A stretch of 35,449 nt of DNA from Kocuria sp. (GCA_030454085.1 JAKDJD010000024.1:1-35449); one strand, 5' to 3'. Positions 6,496-16,408 are shown, numbered from the stretch's first letter. Notes: generated by a model not told the origin, from the letters alone. Numbers and translations are program-made.

Positions 6496-8178
6496 ATGCC
6501 TATCCAACACAACATTTCCCTCGTCGGAATCGCCTTTTCCTGGCCGGACGGAACCCCATGCCTCACTGACGTCGACGTCGTGTACGACGCCGGCCTGCAC
6601 GGCCTCATCGGGTCCAATGGCTCCGGCAAGTCCACCCTGGTCGACATCATCACGGGTAACCTCGACCCCGCGCGCGGCTCGGCCACGGCCCCGCCAAGGA
6701 CCCACGTCCTGCGGCAGGATCTGGGCTTGAACACCGCGACGACGGTCGCCGATCTGCTCGGCATTTCCCCCGTTCTGTCCGCGATCGACGCGGTGACGCG
6801 GGGCGACGTCGATCCACAGCACTTCGACGTGATCGGTGACGAGTGGGATCTCCGCGACCGCGCCGAGGCAGCAATGCACCGAGCCGGGATGCCCGGGATC
6901 GGCCTGGACCGCGAGGTCGGCACTCTCTCCGGAGGTCAGGCCGTCAGGACCGCGTTGCTCGGGATCCAGCTTGCACGGCCGGAGGCGCTGATCCTCGATG
7001 AACCCACCAACAATCTCGACGCCGAGGCCCGCGAGCAATTGGCGGACCTCCTGGAACGTTTGCGGCATCGCATGCCGTTACTCGTGATCAGCCACGACAA
7101 AGCGCTCCTGGAACGGTGCGACTCGATCAGCGAGCTTCGACAGGTCGACCCGCGGAACCCGGCGTCGACGCTGAGACGGTTCGAGGGAGGTTTCTCCGAG
7201 TGGGAAGCCATCGTGGACTCCGAGGAAGAGACCAAGCGTCGCGACATTCGCGATGCCCGGGCGACCGCGGACCGGGAGAAGCGCGACCGGATCAACCAGC
7301 AGATCAGGCAGTCGCGGGACGAACGGCGCGGCAAGAAATTCGCGGAAACCAAGCGCAAGCCTCCCATCGCCTTGGGCGGGGACAAAGAGAATTCGGAGAA
7401 GTCCTCGGCGCGGGCGCGTGCCCTGATGGCCGACCACGAGCGCGCCGCCAAGAACAGGCTCGCGGCGGCCGAGGACTCGCTCCGTCAGACCGAGGACGTC
7501 TACCTGGACCTGCCGGACACTGCGGTCGGCAACGGCACCAGAATCGTGGAATTACAACTTCTCGAGGACGCCGCGGAGGTCAGTTCCGCGCAGGAGCCCG
7601 AGGCCGACGTCGTTCCCTTGCCGACGGACGAAGCCCACGTCATCGTCTCCGGGCCGGAGCACCTGCGGATCGCAGGACGCAATGGTTCGGGCAAGAGCAC
7701 GCTGCTCGAGCGCGTGGTGACCGGCGCTCCCGTGTCCTTCGAACCGCCGCCTGGCATGGGCCGGGTCTACGAGGTGATCGGGAGGACCGATCGCATCGGG
7801 TATCTTCCCCAGCGGATTCAGCTGGACCCGGAGGCAACCGTTCTCGAAACCGTGGCCGCGAGCAACCCTGGGGCCAGCGACCAGCGGCTCCGGGACGACT
7901 TGGCGCGTTTGCTGTTCCGACGCGACACGGTCTTCGCGAAGGTTCGGACGCTCTCCGGCGGCGAGCGTTTCCGTGTCGCCCTGGCCAGGATCCTTCTCTC
8001 GGCACCCGCGCCGAGACTCCTGGTGCTCGACGAGCCGACCAACAATCTGGACATGGGCACGGTCGACTGGTTGGTCAACGCCCTGGGCGGATTCCGGGGC
8101 GCTCTCCTGGTGGTCAGTCACGACGAGGACTTCCTGGACCGGATTCGCATCGACCGGACCGTGCCGTTGGACGGATGA
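6496..8178 (+). CDS. ABC-F family ATPase (ribosome-associated)
   Basis: The 560-residue cytosolic protein has two ATP-binding cassettes and no membrane domain. Cassette one has Walker A GSNGSGKST at 39-47, signature LSGGQ and Walker B ALILDEPTNNLD; cassette two has GRNGSGKST, LSGGE and LLVLDEPTNNLD. Between them is a charged helical linker (EEETKRRDIRDARATADREK...) of the kind that reaches into the ribosome. ABC-F proteins act on the ribosomal E site, either as translation factors or by displacing antibiotics; which applies here cannot be told from sequence. It starts at ATG 6496 after GAGAGGA. A probable regulatory leader precedes it. It converges on the GH15 gene with 35 bases between. Confidence 0.88.
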   Translation: MPIQHNISLVGIAFSWPDGTPCLTDVDVVYDAGLHGLIGSNGSGKSTLVDIITGNLDPARGSATAPPRTHVLRQDLGLNTATTVADLLGISPVLSAIDAVTRGDVDPQHFDVIGDEWDLRDRAEAAMHRAGMPGIGLDREVGTLSGGQAVRTALLGIQLARPEALILDEPTNNLDAEAREQLADLLERLRHRMPLLVISHDKALLERCDSISELRQVDPRNPASTLRRFEGGFSEWEAIVDSEEETKRRDIRDARATADREKRDRINQQIRQSRDERRGKKFAETKRKPPIALGGDKENSEKSSARARALMADHERAAKNRLAAAEDSLRQTEDVYLDLPDTAVGNGTRIVELQLLEDAAEVSSAQEPEADVVPLPTDEAHVIVSGPEHLRIAGRNGSGKSTLLERVVTGAPVSFEPPPGMGRVYEVIGRTDRIGYLPQRIQLDPEATVLETVAASNPGASDQRLRDDLARLLFRRDTVFAKVRTLSGGERFRVALARILLSAPAPRLLVLDEPTNNLDMGTVDWLVNALGGFRGALLVVSHDEDFLDRIRIDRTVPLDG

Positions 8179-8213
8179 CGCCGTCCGCTGCGCGGGGCGG
8201 GGCGGTGAAACGT

Positions 8214-10211
8214 CTACAGCAGGATCGCGTCGATCGCGGAGACCAGGGCGATGTGCGCGAGCGTCTGGGGGAAATTCCCGGTCATGCGCGAGCGGGCGAG
8301 GGAGTATTCGGAAGAGAGCAGGCCGACGTCGTTGGCCTTGTCCAGCACTCCGTCCAGGATTGCGCGGCCGCGCGCGATGTTCCCGGACCGGATGTGCTGT
8401 TCGGCAAGCCACAACGAGGATGCGAAGTGGGCGTTGTCCTGTCCCTCGAATCCGTCCAGCCGGTCGGCGTTGCGGTACCGGTAGATCAGTCCGCCACCGG
8501 CATCGAGCTCGTTCTCGATGCGTTCCACGGTGCCGCGCATCTCCGGCGAATCGAAGGAGACGAATCCCGTGTGGGCGATATTCAGCAGCGCGGAATCGAC
8601 GCTCGTTCCGCCGTAGTACTGCACGAACGAGTTGAGTTCCCGGTTGAAGCCGTGGGTCCAGATCTGTTCGGCGAGCCGGTCGCGGGCGGCCGCCCAGAGG
8701 TCGGCGTCGCCGGACAACCCGTGCGTCCGGACCCCGCGGACCCCGGCGTCGAGCGCGGCCCACAGCATGATCTGGGAATGGGTGTAGATGCGCGTTTCAC
8801 CGTGCATTTCCCAGATTCCTTGGTCCTCTTCACCGACGTGGTCCACGGCGGACCCGAGAAGGGCCTGTTGCAGGGGCCATGAGAGGTGGTCTTCCGCGTA
8901 GCCCAAGCGGCGCAGTTTCTCGAAGGTCACCATGAGTTGGCCCATGGCGTCTCCCTGCAACTGCATGGCCGCGCCGTTCCCGCGGCGAACGGGCACGGAT
9001 CCTTCATAACCGGGTAGGTCGATCTTCCGCTCGAAGTCGTCGCTCTCCCCGGCGAGACCGTACACGTTGTGCAACCGGGTCGGGTCGTTGGCGATGGCTC
9101 GGAGCAACCAGTTGCGCAACTGGGTCGCTTCACGGTCGTGGTCGTGGCCGATCGCGACTCCCACCGACTGGGCGACGTCGCGCAACCAGCAGAACCGGTG
9201 GTCCCAGTTTCGCTGGCCCCCGATGACCTCGGGCAATGAGGTAGTCGGGGAGGCAACCATGCCGCCTGTCTCGCGGTTCATGAGCGCGCGGATCACGAGC
9301 AGGGACTGGCGCCGTGCTTCGCGATAGGTCTCGAGCTTCGGGTCCTGCTCTTCTTCTTCCTCGGTCTCGCCACCCGGCACCGCGCCGAGCGGGATGGCTC
9401 CGGAATGGCCGTCGACCACGGGCATCGCCGTGGTCGTTGGGACCGGCCCGGTGCTGGTGGGAACGGGTTCGCTCGGATCGTTGTACAGATCGGACCATTC
9501 GCTCCATTGGTCGGCGGTCCGGTGCAACGAGTCGTTGAAGTCCACCGGTGCCGGCGGATTCCGGTGGGAGGCGAAGTAGGTGAGCGAAAAGTCCCTCACC
9601 TGGCCGGCGGAAATGTCGAATTGACCGGCGTGGCAACGATGGGCGACGTCGGGAATGGGGTCGCCACGGAACACCAACGCATCGGGGCCGGCCATCGCGA
9701 CGAGCATCCCATCGGCCGGATCGGGGTAACCCGTCTGCGGGTCCGGGGCGCCGTCGTATCGGGTGACCCACGGGACCGTGCGGCCGTAGTTGAATCGCAG
9801 GGCGAGTTCCTGGTGCATGGTGACTTCGCCCGTGAGCCCCTCGACGCGACGAACGATCTCCGTCCTGTTGCCCAGGGGCATGAAGTCCGTGACCCTCACC
9901 GATCCGGTGCTGGTGGACCAGATGGTATGGAGCACGAAGGAGTTCTCGCCGTAGAAGCGCTCGGCCACCTTGGCGGGCGCGTCATCCTGGGCCGCGCCCT
10001 CTTCCGGTGCGCCGGTCACCGTGTCCGGGAATACTGCGGCGGCGGGGGCCAGCAGCCAACGACCGTGGTCGTCGGAGCCCAGGAGTGCTGCGAATGCGGC
10101 TTCGGAGTCGAACCTGGGTGCGCAGAACCAATCCACGGATCCGTCCCGCGAAATCAGTGCGGCAGTGCTCATGTTGGAGAGCAGGGCGTAGTCCTCAATC
10201 TTCGAAGCCAT
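8214..10211 (-). CDS. Glycoside hydrolase family 15 protein (trehalase/glucoamylase-like)
   Basis: The 665-residue protein has the GH15 layout: an N-terminal beta-sandwich domain beginning IEDYALLSNMSTAALISRDGSVDWFCAPRFDS, then an (alpha/alpha)6 barrel with NWDHRFCWLRDVA. The likely general acid is E468 in DQGIWEMHG and the general base E604 in SSLWLAEQHI. GH15 enzymes release glucose from the non-reducing end; several actinobacterial members are trehalases, others glucoamylases or glucan glucohydrolases. No signal peptide is present, so it is intracellular. An acidic insert with a run of five Glu at about 285 separates the two halves. It starts at ATG 10211 and diverges from csoR across 112 bases. 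No other trehalose gene is in the window. Confidence 0.88.
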   Translation of the reverse strand: MASKIEDYALLSNMSTAALISRDGSVDWFCAPRFDSEAAFAALLGSDDHGRWLLAPAAAVFPDTVTGAPEEGAAQDDAPAKVAERFYGENSFVLHTIWSTSTGSVRVTDFMPLGNRTEIVRRVEGLTGEVTMHQELALRFNYGRTVPWVTRYDGAPDPQTGYPDPADGMLVAMAGPDALVFRGDPIPDVAHRCHAGQFDISAGQVRDFSLTYFASHRNPPAPVDFNDSLHRTADQWSEWSDLYNDPSEPVPTSTGPVPTTTAMPVVDGHSGAIPLGAVPGGETEEEEEQDPKLETYREARRQSLLVIRALMNRETGGMVASPTTSLPEVIGGQRNWDHRFCWLRDVAQSVGVAIGHDHDREATQLRNWLLRAIANDPTRLHNVYGLAGESDDFERKIDLPGYEGSVPVRRGNGAAMQLQGDAMGQLMVTFEKLRRLGYAEDHLSWPLQQALLGSAVDHVGEEDQGIWEMHGETRIYTHSQIMLWAALDAGVRGVRTHGLSGDADLWAAARDRLAEQIWTHGFNRELNSFVQYYGGTSVDSALLNIAHTGFVSFDSPEMRGTVERIENELDAGGGLIYRYRNADRLDGFEGQDNAHFASSLWLAEQHIRSGNIARGRAILDGVLDKANDVGLLSSEYSLARSRMTGNFPQTLAHIALVSAIDAILL

Positions 10212-10290
10212 AGGTCAACTCTCGCACAAACAACCCCGAGCGTTCGCCCCTTCGGCGCCAAACGCTCCGATTCTCACAACCAACCCCTTG

Positions 10291-10313
10291 TATTATACCC
10301 CCAGGGGGTATAC
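10291..10313 (+). promoter_or_regulatory. CsoR operator overlapping the csoR-copZ-copA promoter
   Basis: TATACCCCCAGGGGGTATA at 10294-10312 is a perfect 9-1-9 palindrome and a close match to known CsoR operators. A -10-like TATTAT precedes it at 10291 and TATACG overlaps its right arm at 10309, so bound repressor would block polymerase. Copper(I) binding to CsoR releases it. It may also affect the divergent GH15 gene. Confidence 0.9.
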
Positions 10314-10323
10314 GTTCGGGGTC

Positions 10324-10665
10324 ATGAGCGAAACATCGAGCCACCAGGCAGCGGACCCCAATCGGCCTCCGCACGGGTACACCCATGACAAAGAGGCTTA
10401 CCTGAAGCGACTCCGTCGCATCGAGGGCCAGATCCGCGGGGTACAGCGCATGGTCGAGGAGGACACGTACTGCATCGACGTGCTGACTCAGATTTCGGCC
10501 GCCAACAAGGCACTGCATGCCGTCGCGATCGGTCTGTTGGACGAGCACCTCAACCATTGCGTGGTGGGTGCGGCCGAGGCCGCCACCGGCGGGGGCGACC
10601 CCGCGATCGTCCGGGACAAGGTCTCGGAGGCGACGGCGGCCATTTCACGACTCGTTCGGAGCTAG
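10324..10665 (+). CDS. csoR: Copper-sensing transcriptional repressor CsoR
   Basis: The 113-residue all-helical repressor has the DUF156/CsoR core (YLKRLRRIEGQIRGVQRMVEED). The copper ligands C50, H75 and C79 show the same 25 and 4 residue spacing as C36, H61 and C65 of the Mycobacterium tuberculosis protein, which separates it from formaldehyde- or nickel-sensing relatives. The frame opens at TTG 10288, but that lies before the operator; ATG 10324 right after it is preferred. It is the first gene of an operon with copZ and copA, controlled by the palindrome at 10294-10312, so it is autoregulated. Confidence 0.92.
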   Translation: MSETSSHQAADPNRPPHGYTHDKEAYLKRLRRIEGQIRGVQRMVEEDTYCIDVLTQISAANKALHAVAIGLLDEHLNHCVVGAAEAATGGGDPAIVRDKVSEATAAISRLVRS

Positions 10666-10719
10666 CAACCCCGGCCTTCGCGCCCCCGCCCGAACACCAC
10701 TCTCTCGAAAGGACAGCAC

Positions 10720-10935
10720 ATGAAGACCACAGACATCACGGTCCGCGGCATGACCTGCCAACACTGCGTTGCATCCGTGACCGAGGAACTCCAGGAGATC
10801 GGGAACGTGCAGGCGGTGGAGGTCTCGCTCGAAGCGGGTGGGGACTCCCCCGTTCGCGTGACCCACGAGGGTGAGCTGGACCCTGCGGCGGTCAACGACG
10901 CCGTCGTCGAGGCCGGGTACACCCTGGTCGATTGA
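10720..10935 (+). CDS. copZ: Copper chaperone CopZ (HMA domain)
   Basis: The 71-residue protein is one heavy-metal-associated domain with the Cu(I)-binding motif MTCQHC (C13, C16) and a beta-alpha-beta-beta-alpha-beta pattern ending in AVVEAGYTL. It would carry Cu(I) in the cytosol to CopA or to CsoR. CGAAAGGA upstream is the ribosome site. It lies 54 bases after csoR and 33 bases before copA in the same operon. Confidence 0.93.
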   Translation: MKTTDITVRGMTCQHCVASVTEELQEIGNVQAVEVSLEAGGDSPVRVTHEGELDPAAVNDAVVEAGYTLVD

Positions 10936-10968
10936 CCCCATCCACCACTACTCGCGCTAGAAGGACTC

Positions 10969-13431
10969 ATGCCCACCGCAACACCATCAGCGAACAACCC
11001 GTCAACCGGTGAGGGCGACCGCGTCGTCGATCTCACCGTCGAGGGGATGACCTGTGCTTCCTGCGTCGGGCGGGTCGAACGGAAGCTGGGCAAGCTCGAT
11101 GGCGTCGAGGCCAGCGTGAACCTTCCGCTCGGTTCGGCGAAGGTCACCGCGCCCGCGCATATCTCCGACGAAAACTTGCTCGAGGCCGTGCGCAAGGCCG
11201 GTTACACGCCCTCCCTCGCGACCGGGAAACGCACGCCCGGCACGGGAATGGGTGCACCGGCCGGCGCTACCGCGCAGGCTGACGCCGCCGCACCGGCCGG
11301 GGCCGCGGCCCGCACCGGCCATCCGTCGGGGGAAGCAGGTGAGTCCGTGCACGTGCAACGCGGGCACCACTCCCCCGGATCGGAGCAGGACACGGAGAGC
11401 AGCCACGGGGAAGGCCATGGCCACGACATGGCCATGCCTCCGGAGTCGTCCCTGATCCGGCGCATCTGGGTCTCAGCGATCTTCACGGTGCCGCTGTTCG
11501 CGATATCCATGATCCCGTGGTTCCAGTTCCCGCACTGGGCCTGGGCCGCGGCGATTCTCGCCCTGCCCGTGGCCACGTGGTCGGCCTGGCCGTTCCACGT
11601 CACCGCGGCTCGGGCTGCGCGTCACGGCGCATCGACCATGGACACGCTGGTCTCGCTCGGCGTCGTCGTCTCCTACCTGTACTCCCTCGGCAGACTGGTC
11701 ACGGATCCGGGCATGACGGCGGGCGCCCACCCGGGTGGGCACATGGACATGTCTTCCCACCAGGTCTACTTCGAGACCGCCGCCGTGGTGACCTTCTTCT
11801 TGCTGATCGGCCGGTACACCGAGACTCGGGCGCAGTCCCGATCCAGCGAGGCACTCCACAAGCTGCTCGACCTGGGCGCCCGGGAGGTCGACGTCGTTCG
11901 CTCCGGCAGTGCCGAGCCGGTGCGCATCGCGGTGGAAGATTTGCGTGTGGACGACGAATTCGTGGTCCGACCGGGCGAGAAAATCGCGACGGACGGCGTC
12001 GTGGTCGATGGCGATTCCGCGGTCGACGAGTCCATGCTGACGGGCGAGTCCGTACCGGTCGAAGTCGGCCCGGGAAGCAATGTCACGGGGGCGACTCTCA
12101 ACGCCAACGGCCGCCTCCTGGTGCGCGCCACGCGAGTCGGAGAAGGAACGACGCTGGCGCAGATGGGTCGCCTGGTCGCGGACGCCCAGGCGTCCAAAGC
12201 CCCGGTCGCCCGCCTCGCGGACCGGATCTCGGCGGTGTTCGTCCCGATCGTGCTGGTCCTGGCCGCCCTCACGTTCATTCTGTGGTGGACCATCGGCGGC
12301 GCGCTGACACCGGCGTTCGTTGCCGGCGTCTCGGTTCTGGTGATTGCGTGCCCCTGCGCCCTCGGTCTCGCAACCCCTACCGCGCTCTTGACCGGCACCG
12401 GCCGCGGCGCCCAACTCGGCGTCCTCATCAAGTCGGCCCAGGTTCTGGAGGACACGCGACGCGTGAACACGATTCTGCTCGACAAGACGGGAACGGTCAC
12501 GAGCGGGGAGCTCTCCGTGGAGGGTACCCGGGTGCTCGCGTCGTCGGCCGCGGTCCAGGACGATGATGCCCTGATGGTTCTGGCCGGTGCCGTCGAGGAC
12601 GCATCCGAACACCCGATTGCGCGCGCCGTAGCCGATGCCGCCCGGCGGGCGCACGGCTCGCTGCCTCGGGTCGATGACTTCACGAGCGCGGCCGGCGGCG
12701 GAGTGCGGGGGCGCGTCGTCATGAACGGTTCCGCGCACGACGTCGCCGTCGGGCAGGCTTCATGGCTCACGGACCTCGGTGTGGATGTGCCCTCCGACCA
12801 CCTCGAGGTGGTGTCCCACGCCCAGGAGGGTGGGGCAACGTCGATCCTCGTCGCGGTGAACGGAATATCGGCCGGCTTGCTCACTCTCCGCGACAGGCCC
12901 AAGGCCGACGCCGCCGCATCCATCGCGGAGCTCCGCGAGATGGGACTCCGGCCCATCCTCCTGACCGGCGACGCCGCCCCCGTGGCACGCGCTGTCGCCA
13001 CGGAGGTCGGCATCGACCCCTCGGACGTGATCGCCGGTGTCAGCCCGAGCGGCAAGGTGGAACAGGTCGAGCGGCTGCAGGGCCGGGGAAGGGTCGTTGC
13101 CATGGTCGGCGACGGGGTCAATGACGCGGCCGCGCTGGCACGAGCCGATCTCGGTGTGGCCATGGGCGCGGGCACCGACGTGGCCCTTGAGGCATCGGAT
13201 ATCACCCTGGTCCGGGGTGAGGTGGGGGCCGTGGCCCAAGCCATCCGACTGTCCAGGGCCACGCTCCGCGTGATCAAGTCCAGCCTGTTCTGGGCGTTCG
13301 GGTACAACGTCGTGGCGATTCCCGTGGCGGCCCTCGGCCTGCTCAACCCTATGATCGCGGGTGCCGCCATGGCTTTCTCCTCGGTCTTCGTGATCCTGAA
13401 CGCCCTGCGGCTCAAGAGGTTCGGCAGGTAG
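10969..13431 (+). CDS. copA: Copper-exporting P1B-type ATPase CopA
   Basis: The 820-residue membrane pump exports Cu(I) at the cost of ATP. An N-terminal HMA domain carries MTCASC (C29, C32). Next comes a linker of about 60 residues rich in Ala and then His (HPSGEAGES... GHHSPG... [11 protein letters not shown]), probably an extra metal-binding patch. The membrane metal site is CPC at 461-463, the phosphorylated aspartate is D505 in DKTGT, and the hinge motif is GDGVND at 714-719. These assign it to the P1B-1 group. The ATG start follows AGAAGGA. A strong bidirectional terminator lies 32 bases after the stop. It is the last gene of the csoR operon. Confidence 0.95.
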   Translation: MPTATPSANNPSTGEGDRVVDLTVEGMTCASCVGRVERKLGKLDGVEASVNLPLGSAKVTAPAHISDENLLEAVRKAGYTPSLATGKRTPGTGMGAPAGATAQADAAAPAGAAARTGHPSGEAGESVHVQRGHHSPGSEQDTESSHGEGHGHDMAMPPESSLIRRIWVSAIFTVPLFAISMIPWFQFPHWAWAAAILALPVATWSAWPFHVTAARAARHGASTMDTLVSLGVVVSYLYSLGRLVTDPGMTAGAHPGGHMDMSSHQVYFETAAVVTFFLLIGRYTETRAQSRSSEALHKLLDLGAREVDVVRSGSAEPVRIAVEDLRVDDEFVVRPGEKIATDGVVVDGDSAVDESMLTGESVPVEVGPGSNVTGATLNANGRLLVRATRVGEGTTLAQMGRLVADAQASKAPVARLADRISAVFVPIVLVLAALTFILWWTIGGALTPAFVAGVSVLVIACPCALGLATPTALLTGTGRGAQLGVLIKSAQVLEDTRRVNTILLDKTGTVTSGELSVEGTRVLASSAAVQDDDALMVLAGAVEDASEHPIARAVADAARRAHGSLPRVDDFTSAAGGGVRGRVVMNGSAHDVAVGQASWLTDLGVDVPSDHLEVVSHAQEGGATSILVAVNGISAGLLTLRDRPKADAAASIAELREMGLRPILLTGDAAPVARAVATEVGIDPSDVIAGVSPSGKVEQVERLQGRGRVVAMVGDGVNDAAALARADLGVAMGAGTDVALEASDITLVRGEVGAVAQAIRLSRATLRVIKSSLFWAFGYNVVAIPVAALGLLNPMIAGAAMAFSSVFVILNALRLKRFGR

Positions 13432-13462
13432 CCCCCGGCCGGTCCGTTCACGGACGTCAACG

Positions 13463-13503
13463 AAAATCACCGCCGAGCCTCTCCATGGCTCGGCGGTGAT
13501 TTT
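13463..13503. terminator. Bidirectional intrinsic terminator after copA
   Basis: AAAATCACCGCCGAGCC at 13463-13479 pairs perfectly with 13487-13503 around the loop TCTCCAT. The stem has A-runs on one side and T-runs on the other, so it can stop copA from the left and the small membrane gene from the right. Confidence 0.92.
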
Positions 13504-13528
13504 CTTGTGGTTCCAGGATCCCCTGGGG

Positions 13529-13957
13529 TCAGTTGTGTTCTTCCGGATGGGCTCGTCGACCGTAGTCGGGGCCGGCCTCGGAGTCGGTGGACTCGGCGTC
13601 GGGCTTTTCGGAGCTGTCTCCTTCGCGAGCCTCGCGTTCGCGGGCTTCGCGTTCGCGCGCATCCTTGCGCGCTTTGGCCTGAGCGTAAAGATCGGCCGAT
13701 CTCTTGTTGATGCCTGTGCCCTGACCCAGCTCTTCGTCATTCGGCTTCTCGACGATGATCAGGGTCGCGCAGACGACGAGGGTCCCGACGAAGACGCAAC
13801 CGGCCACCGACAGGGCGAGACGGAATTCGGGGGCGTTGTTGGTACCGCCCGTGGCGAAGATCAGGATGCACACGAATGCGACGACGGCCAGGACGGCCGC
13901 AATGATGAGCGGTCCCTTGATGTCGGCCTTGATTCCGCGCTTGGGGCGCTGTGCCAC
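13529..13957 (-). CDS. Small membrane protein with charged C-terminal tail, function unknown
   Basis: The frame is open much further upstream, but a GTG at 13957 behind a strong AGGAGGAA gives a sensible 142-residue protein. It has a basic N-terminus (AQRPKRGIKADIKG), two membrane segments at about 16-37 and 47-69, and a long cytosolic tail with a repetitive charged helix (AREREAREREARE) followed by an acidic, Ser-rich end. I recognise no family. Its 3' end shares the copA bidirectional terminator. The DUF308 gene lies 95 bases upstream in the same direction and may share a transcript. Confidence 0.7.
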   Translation of the reverse strand: MAQRPKRGIKADIKGPLIIAAVLAVVAFVCILIFATGGTNNAPEFRLALSVAGCVFVGTLVVCATLIIVEKPNDEELGQGTGINKRSADLYAQAKARKDAREREAREREAREGDSSEKPDAESTDSEAGPDYGRRAHPEEHN

Positions 13958-14052
13958 GTGTGTTCCTCCTGGTGTCTGCGGATGCCCCATCAGTCTACGT
14001 CCCGAAGCAGGATCGCGCCGTTCGGGCCCGCCAAGGTTTCGCCCTCCGGGGA

Positions 14053-14652
14053 CTAGTCGCCGGGGTTCTGCTGTTCCAGGGCCACGGCGTCGTGCCGGAA
14101 GGTCAGCGCCGCGAGAAGCAGGAAGATGCCGACGATGATCGCCCCGCCGCCGGTGACGCCGAAACTCGCCTTGGGGCCAATTTCGCCGACGAGGAAGAGG
14201 GCCGCTCCCGTTAGGAAAGTCACCAATCCCGCAATCTTCCAGTCCTTGGACATTGCGGAAGTCGGGGTGGTTCGCATTCCTTGGAGCAGTTCGGTGATTC
14301 CGCAGACTGTGAGGATCAGGCCAGCGATGAGCACGAGGATCGGCAGTGACGCCGCGAAAGCCACCGTGAGCACGCCGCCCAGCAAGTACAGGATCGCGAA
14401 CGACTGGATCACGGAGCTGCTGGATCCTCGCTTGCCGTAGACGTGTTCGTTGAGGCTTCGTTGCATGTAGATCAGCCCGATGCCCTGGGCGATCAGGTAG
14501 AGGCCCAGGATCCAGCGCACGAGCATGAGGCTCGGCTCCTGCCAGAAGACCGTGATCAGGCCGTATACGAGGCAGATGAGGGAGCGGATCAGCACCGGTC
14601 CGAACAGAGCGTGAAGCTCCCGAACCGTCTGGCGGATTTCCTGAGCGGGCAT
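14053..14652 (-). CDS. HdeD/DUF308-type membrane protein
   Basis: The 199-residue protein consists of about six short membrane helices in pairs (LIRSLICLVYGLITVF, VRWILGLYLIAQGIGLIYM, FAILYLLGGVLTVAF, LPILVLIAGLILTVCGITELL, GLVTFLTGAALFLVG, GGGAIIVGIFLLLAALTF), the layout of the HdeD/DUF308 family. Some members are linked to acid stress, but the biochemical role is unknown. The frame continues upstream to 14772; ATG 14652 is chosen because GAAAGG lies upstream and the extension would overlap the end of pdxR. It is followed by the small charged-tail membrane gene. Confidence 0.72.
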   Translation of the reverse strand: MPAQEIRQTVRELHALFGPVLIRSLICLVYGLITVFWQEPSLMLVRWILGLYLIAQGIGLIYMQRSLNEHVYGKRGSSSSVIQSFAILYLLGGVLTVAFAASLPILVLIAGLILTVCGITELLQGMRTTPTSAMSKDWKIAGLVTFLTGAALFLVGEIGPKASFGVTGGGAIIVGIFLLLAALTFRHDAVALEQQNPGD

Positions 14653-14738
14653 TCGGCGGCGTGCCTTTCGCAAATTGGGTGTCGCGACCGCGCACGAGAG
14701 AGCTTCGGCGCGGGCTTTCAGCTTACCGCCCGGTTCGG

Positions 14739-16292
14739 TCACCGGAAACGTGAGACTTGTCCGATACAGCACTCGAGCGATTCCCGGAGCAGGGTGAGGC
14801 CGCGTGCGAATCGTTGCTCGGAGAGGCCCCCGAAGCCGACGACGACTCCGGCCCGCCCGCTGCCGCCACTCCAGTAGGTGCCGAGTGCGCCCACCGCGAC
14901 GCCGCGACGCCGGGCGTCGTCGATGACGTGCTCTTCCGCAGCGGCTGTGGGCAGGCGGATGACAGCGTGCAACCCGCCGTCCATGGGCAGGACCTCGGCG
15001 CCGGGGAGATCCTTCGCCGTGTCGAAGGTCGTGGCGAGCATGTCCCGCCTGCGTCGGTAGCTCCTCCGCATGCGCGCGGTGTGCCTCTGGAGGCCTCCGT
15101 CGGCCATGAAACGAGTCATGGCGTCCTGGAGGATCCCTGAGATCGGCGGGCCGGCGTCGCTCTTGAGCCTGACCAGCTCCTTTCTCAGATGGCTCGGCAT
15201 GAGCAGATAGCCCAGACCCAGCCCTGGGGTCAGGACCTTCGCGAAGGAGCCGAGGGTCACGACGGAGGTTCCCGGCTCGTCGAGGGCCGCGAGAGCCGGC
15301 AACGGGTCACCGACGTAGCGGAGTTCGGAGTCGTAGTCGTCCTCGACGAGGATCGCCTTGTTCTCTGCGGCCCACTGGATGAGTTCGAGCCGCCGCGGGG
15401 CGGGCATCGAGGCACCCATCGGGTACTGGTGCGAGGGGGTCACCAGCACGACGTCGGGCCGGTCCGCTCCCGACGGGAGGCGAGCCGGATCGAGACCCTG
15501 GTCGTCCAGGGGGATCGGAACGATGCGGTGACCGAGCGCTTGCGGAACCTTGTGGAGCGACGGGTACCCCGGGTCCTCGACGGCGACGACCAGGGGTCGC
15601 CCTTCCCTCTCATGGAGCGTCATGAGCAGGATACGGAGCCCATCGCGTGCACCCGCGGTGACCAGAAGATCGTCTGGGCCCCGAATGACCGATCGCATGA
15701 GTCGCAGGTATTCGCTGAGTTGGTTCCGGAGGTCGGGGGATCCTTGGGGCTCGTACCCGAGGGAGGGGTCGGCCGCGGCGGCTCGCCACGCGGCCCGCCA
15801 GGTCGTATTGGCCAGCGACGACGTGTCCGGGGTCCCGGGACGGAGGTCAAGGAGTGCGAGAGCCCGGCTTTCTTTCGCGCCTCCCACGATCGGGGCGCAA
15901 TTCCGGACCTGGGTTCGCGCGTGTCCTGCCGCGGACGACGAGGTCGCATGAGGTCCCCTCGCTGGAGTCGCTGGCGCGACATTGATCGCGGCGGGGTTGT
16001 TTCCCGTGAAACCTCCCGCTCCCAGGCCGGAGAGTTCGGTGGTGATGCGCGTACTACCGCGATCTGCTTCGAGATAGCCCTCCACAGCGAGCTGGTCGTA
16101 CGCCGACGTCACGGAGCCGCGCGAGACGCCGATCCGCGCCGCGAGAGCCCGACTGGAAGGCAACGGGTCACCGGGACGAAGCCGTCCCTCAGCGACCAAG
16201 GAACGGATCTGGTCAACGATCTGGCCGGGGATGGTGCCCTGCCCGCGTGTGACGCTGAGGGGCAGGTCGGCCTCGGAACGGTATCTGGGCAT
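14739..16292 (-). CDS. pdxR: MocR/PdxR-type transcriptional regulator (GntR HTH fused to aminotransferase fold)
   Basis: The 517-residue protein begins with a GntR winged helix at about 20-85 (LPSSRALAARIGVSRGSVTSAYDQLAVEGYL), then a linker rich in Ala, Pro and Thr, then a fold-type-I aminotransferase domain. The PLP lysine is K352 in LGSFAKVLTPG. PdxR-type regulators sense PLP or pyridoxal and control pdxST, which lies 1.1 kb away in divergent orientation. The frame is open to 16577, but ATG 16292 has GGAG at a good distance and starts just before the HTH domain. TAGAAT (16426-16421) is a likely -10 and lies inside an inverted repeat, which suggests autoregulation. Confidence 0.88.
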   Translation of the reverse strand: MPRYRSEADLPLSVTRGQGTIPGQIVDQIRSLVAEGRLRPGDPLPSSRALAARIGVSRGSVTSAYDQLAVEGYLEADRGSTRITTELSGLGAGGFTGNNPAAINVAPATPARGPHATSSSAAGHARTQVRNCAPIVGGAKESRALALLDLRPGTPDTSSLANTTWRAAWRAAAADPSLGYEPQGSPDLRNQLSEYLRLMRSVIRGPDDLLVTAGARDGLRILLMTLHEREGRPLVVAVEDPGYPSLHKVPQALGHRIVPIPLDDQGLDPARLPSGADRPDVVLVTPSHQYPMGASMPAPRRLELIQWAAENKAILVEDDYDSELRYVGDPLPALAALDEPGTSVVTLGSFAKVLTPGLGLGYLLMPSHLRKELVRLKSDAGPPISGILQDAMTRFMADGGLQRHTARMRRSYRRRRDMLATTFDTAKDLPGAEVLPMDGGLHAVIRLPTAAAEEHVIDDARRRGVAVGALGTYWSGGSGRAGVVVGFGGLSEQRFARGLTLLRESLECCIGQVSRFR

Positions 16293-16408
16293 CGAGATCA
16301 CTCCGCCTCCGCACGGGCAGTGACCAGGGTTTTCGACACGGGAACAGTCTCCACGGTCACCTGAGGAGGCAGGTCCGGAAGGTCGTTGTACGCGACGGAG
16401 GGAGACCA

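Noticed and set aside
6327..6569. 80-codon plus-strand ORF before the ABC-F gene
   Set aside because: It overlaps the first 25 codons of the ABC-F gene out of frame and has no ribosome site; the short TTG leader inside the region is better supported.
5836..7068. Minus-strand ORF of 410 codons over the M48/ABC-F junction
   Set aside because: It crosses a strong terminator hairpin and is antisense to two well-supported genes.
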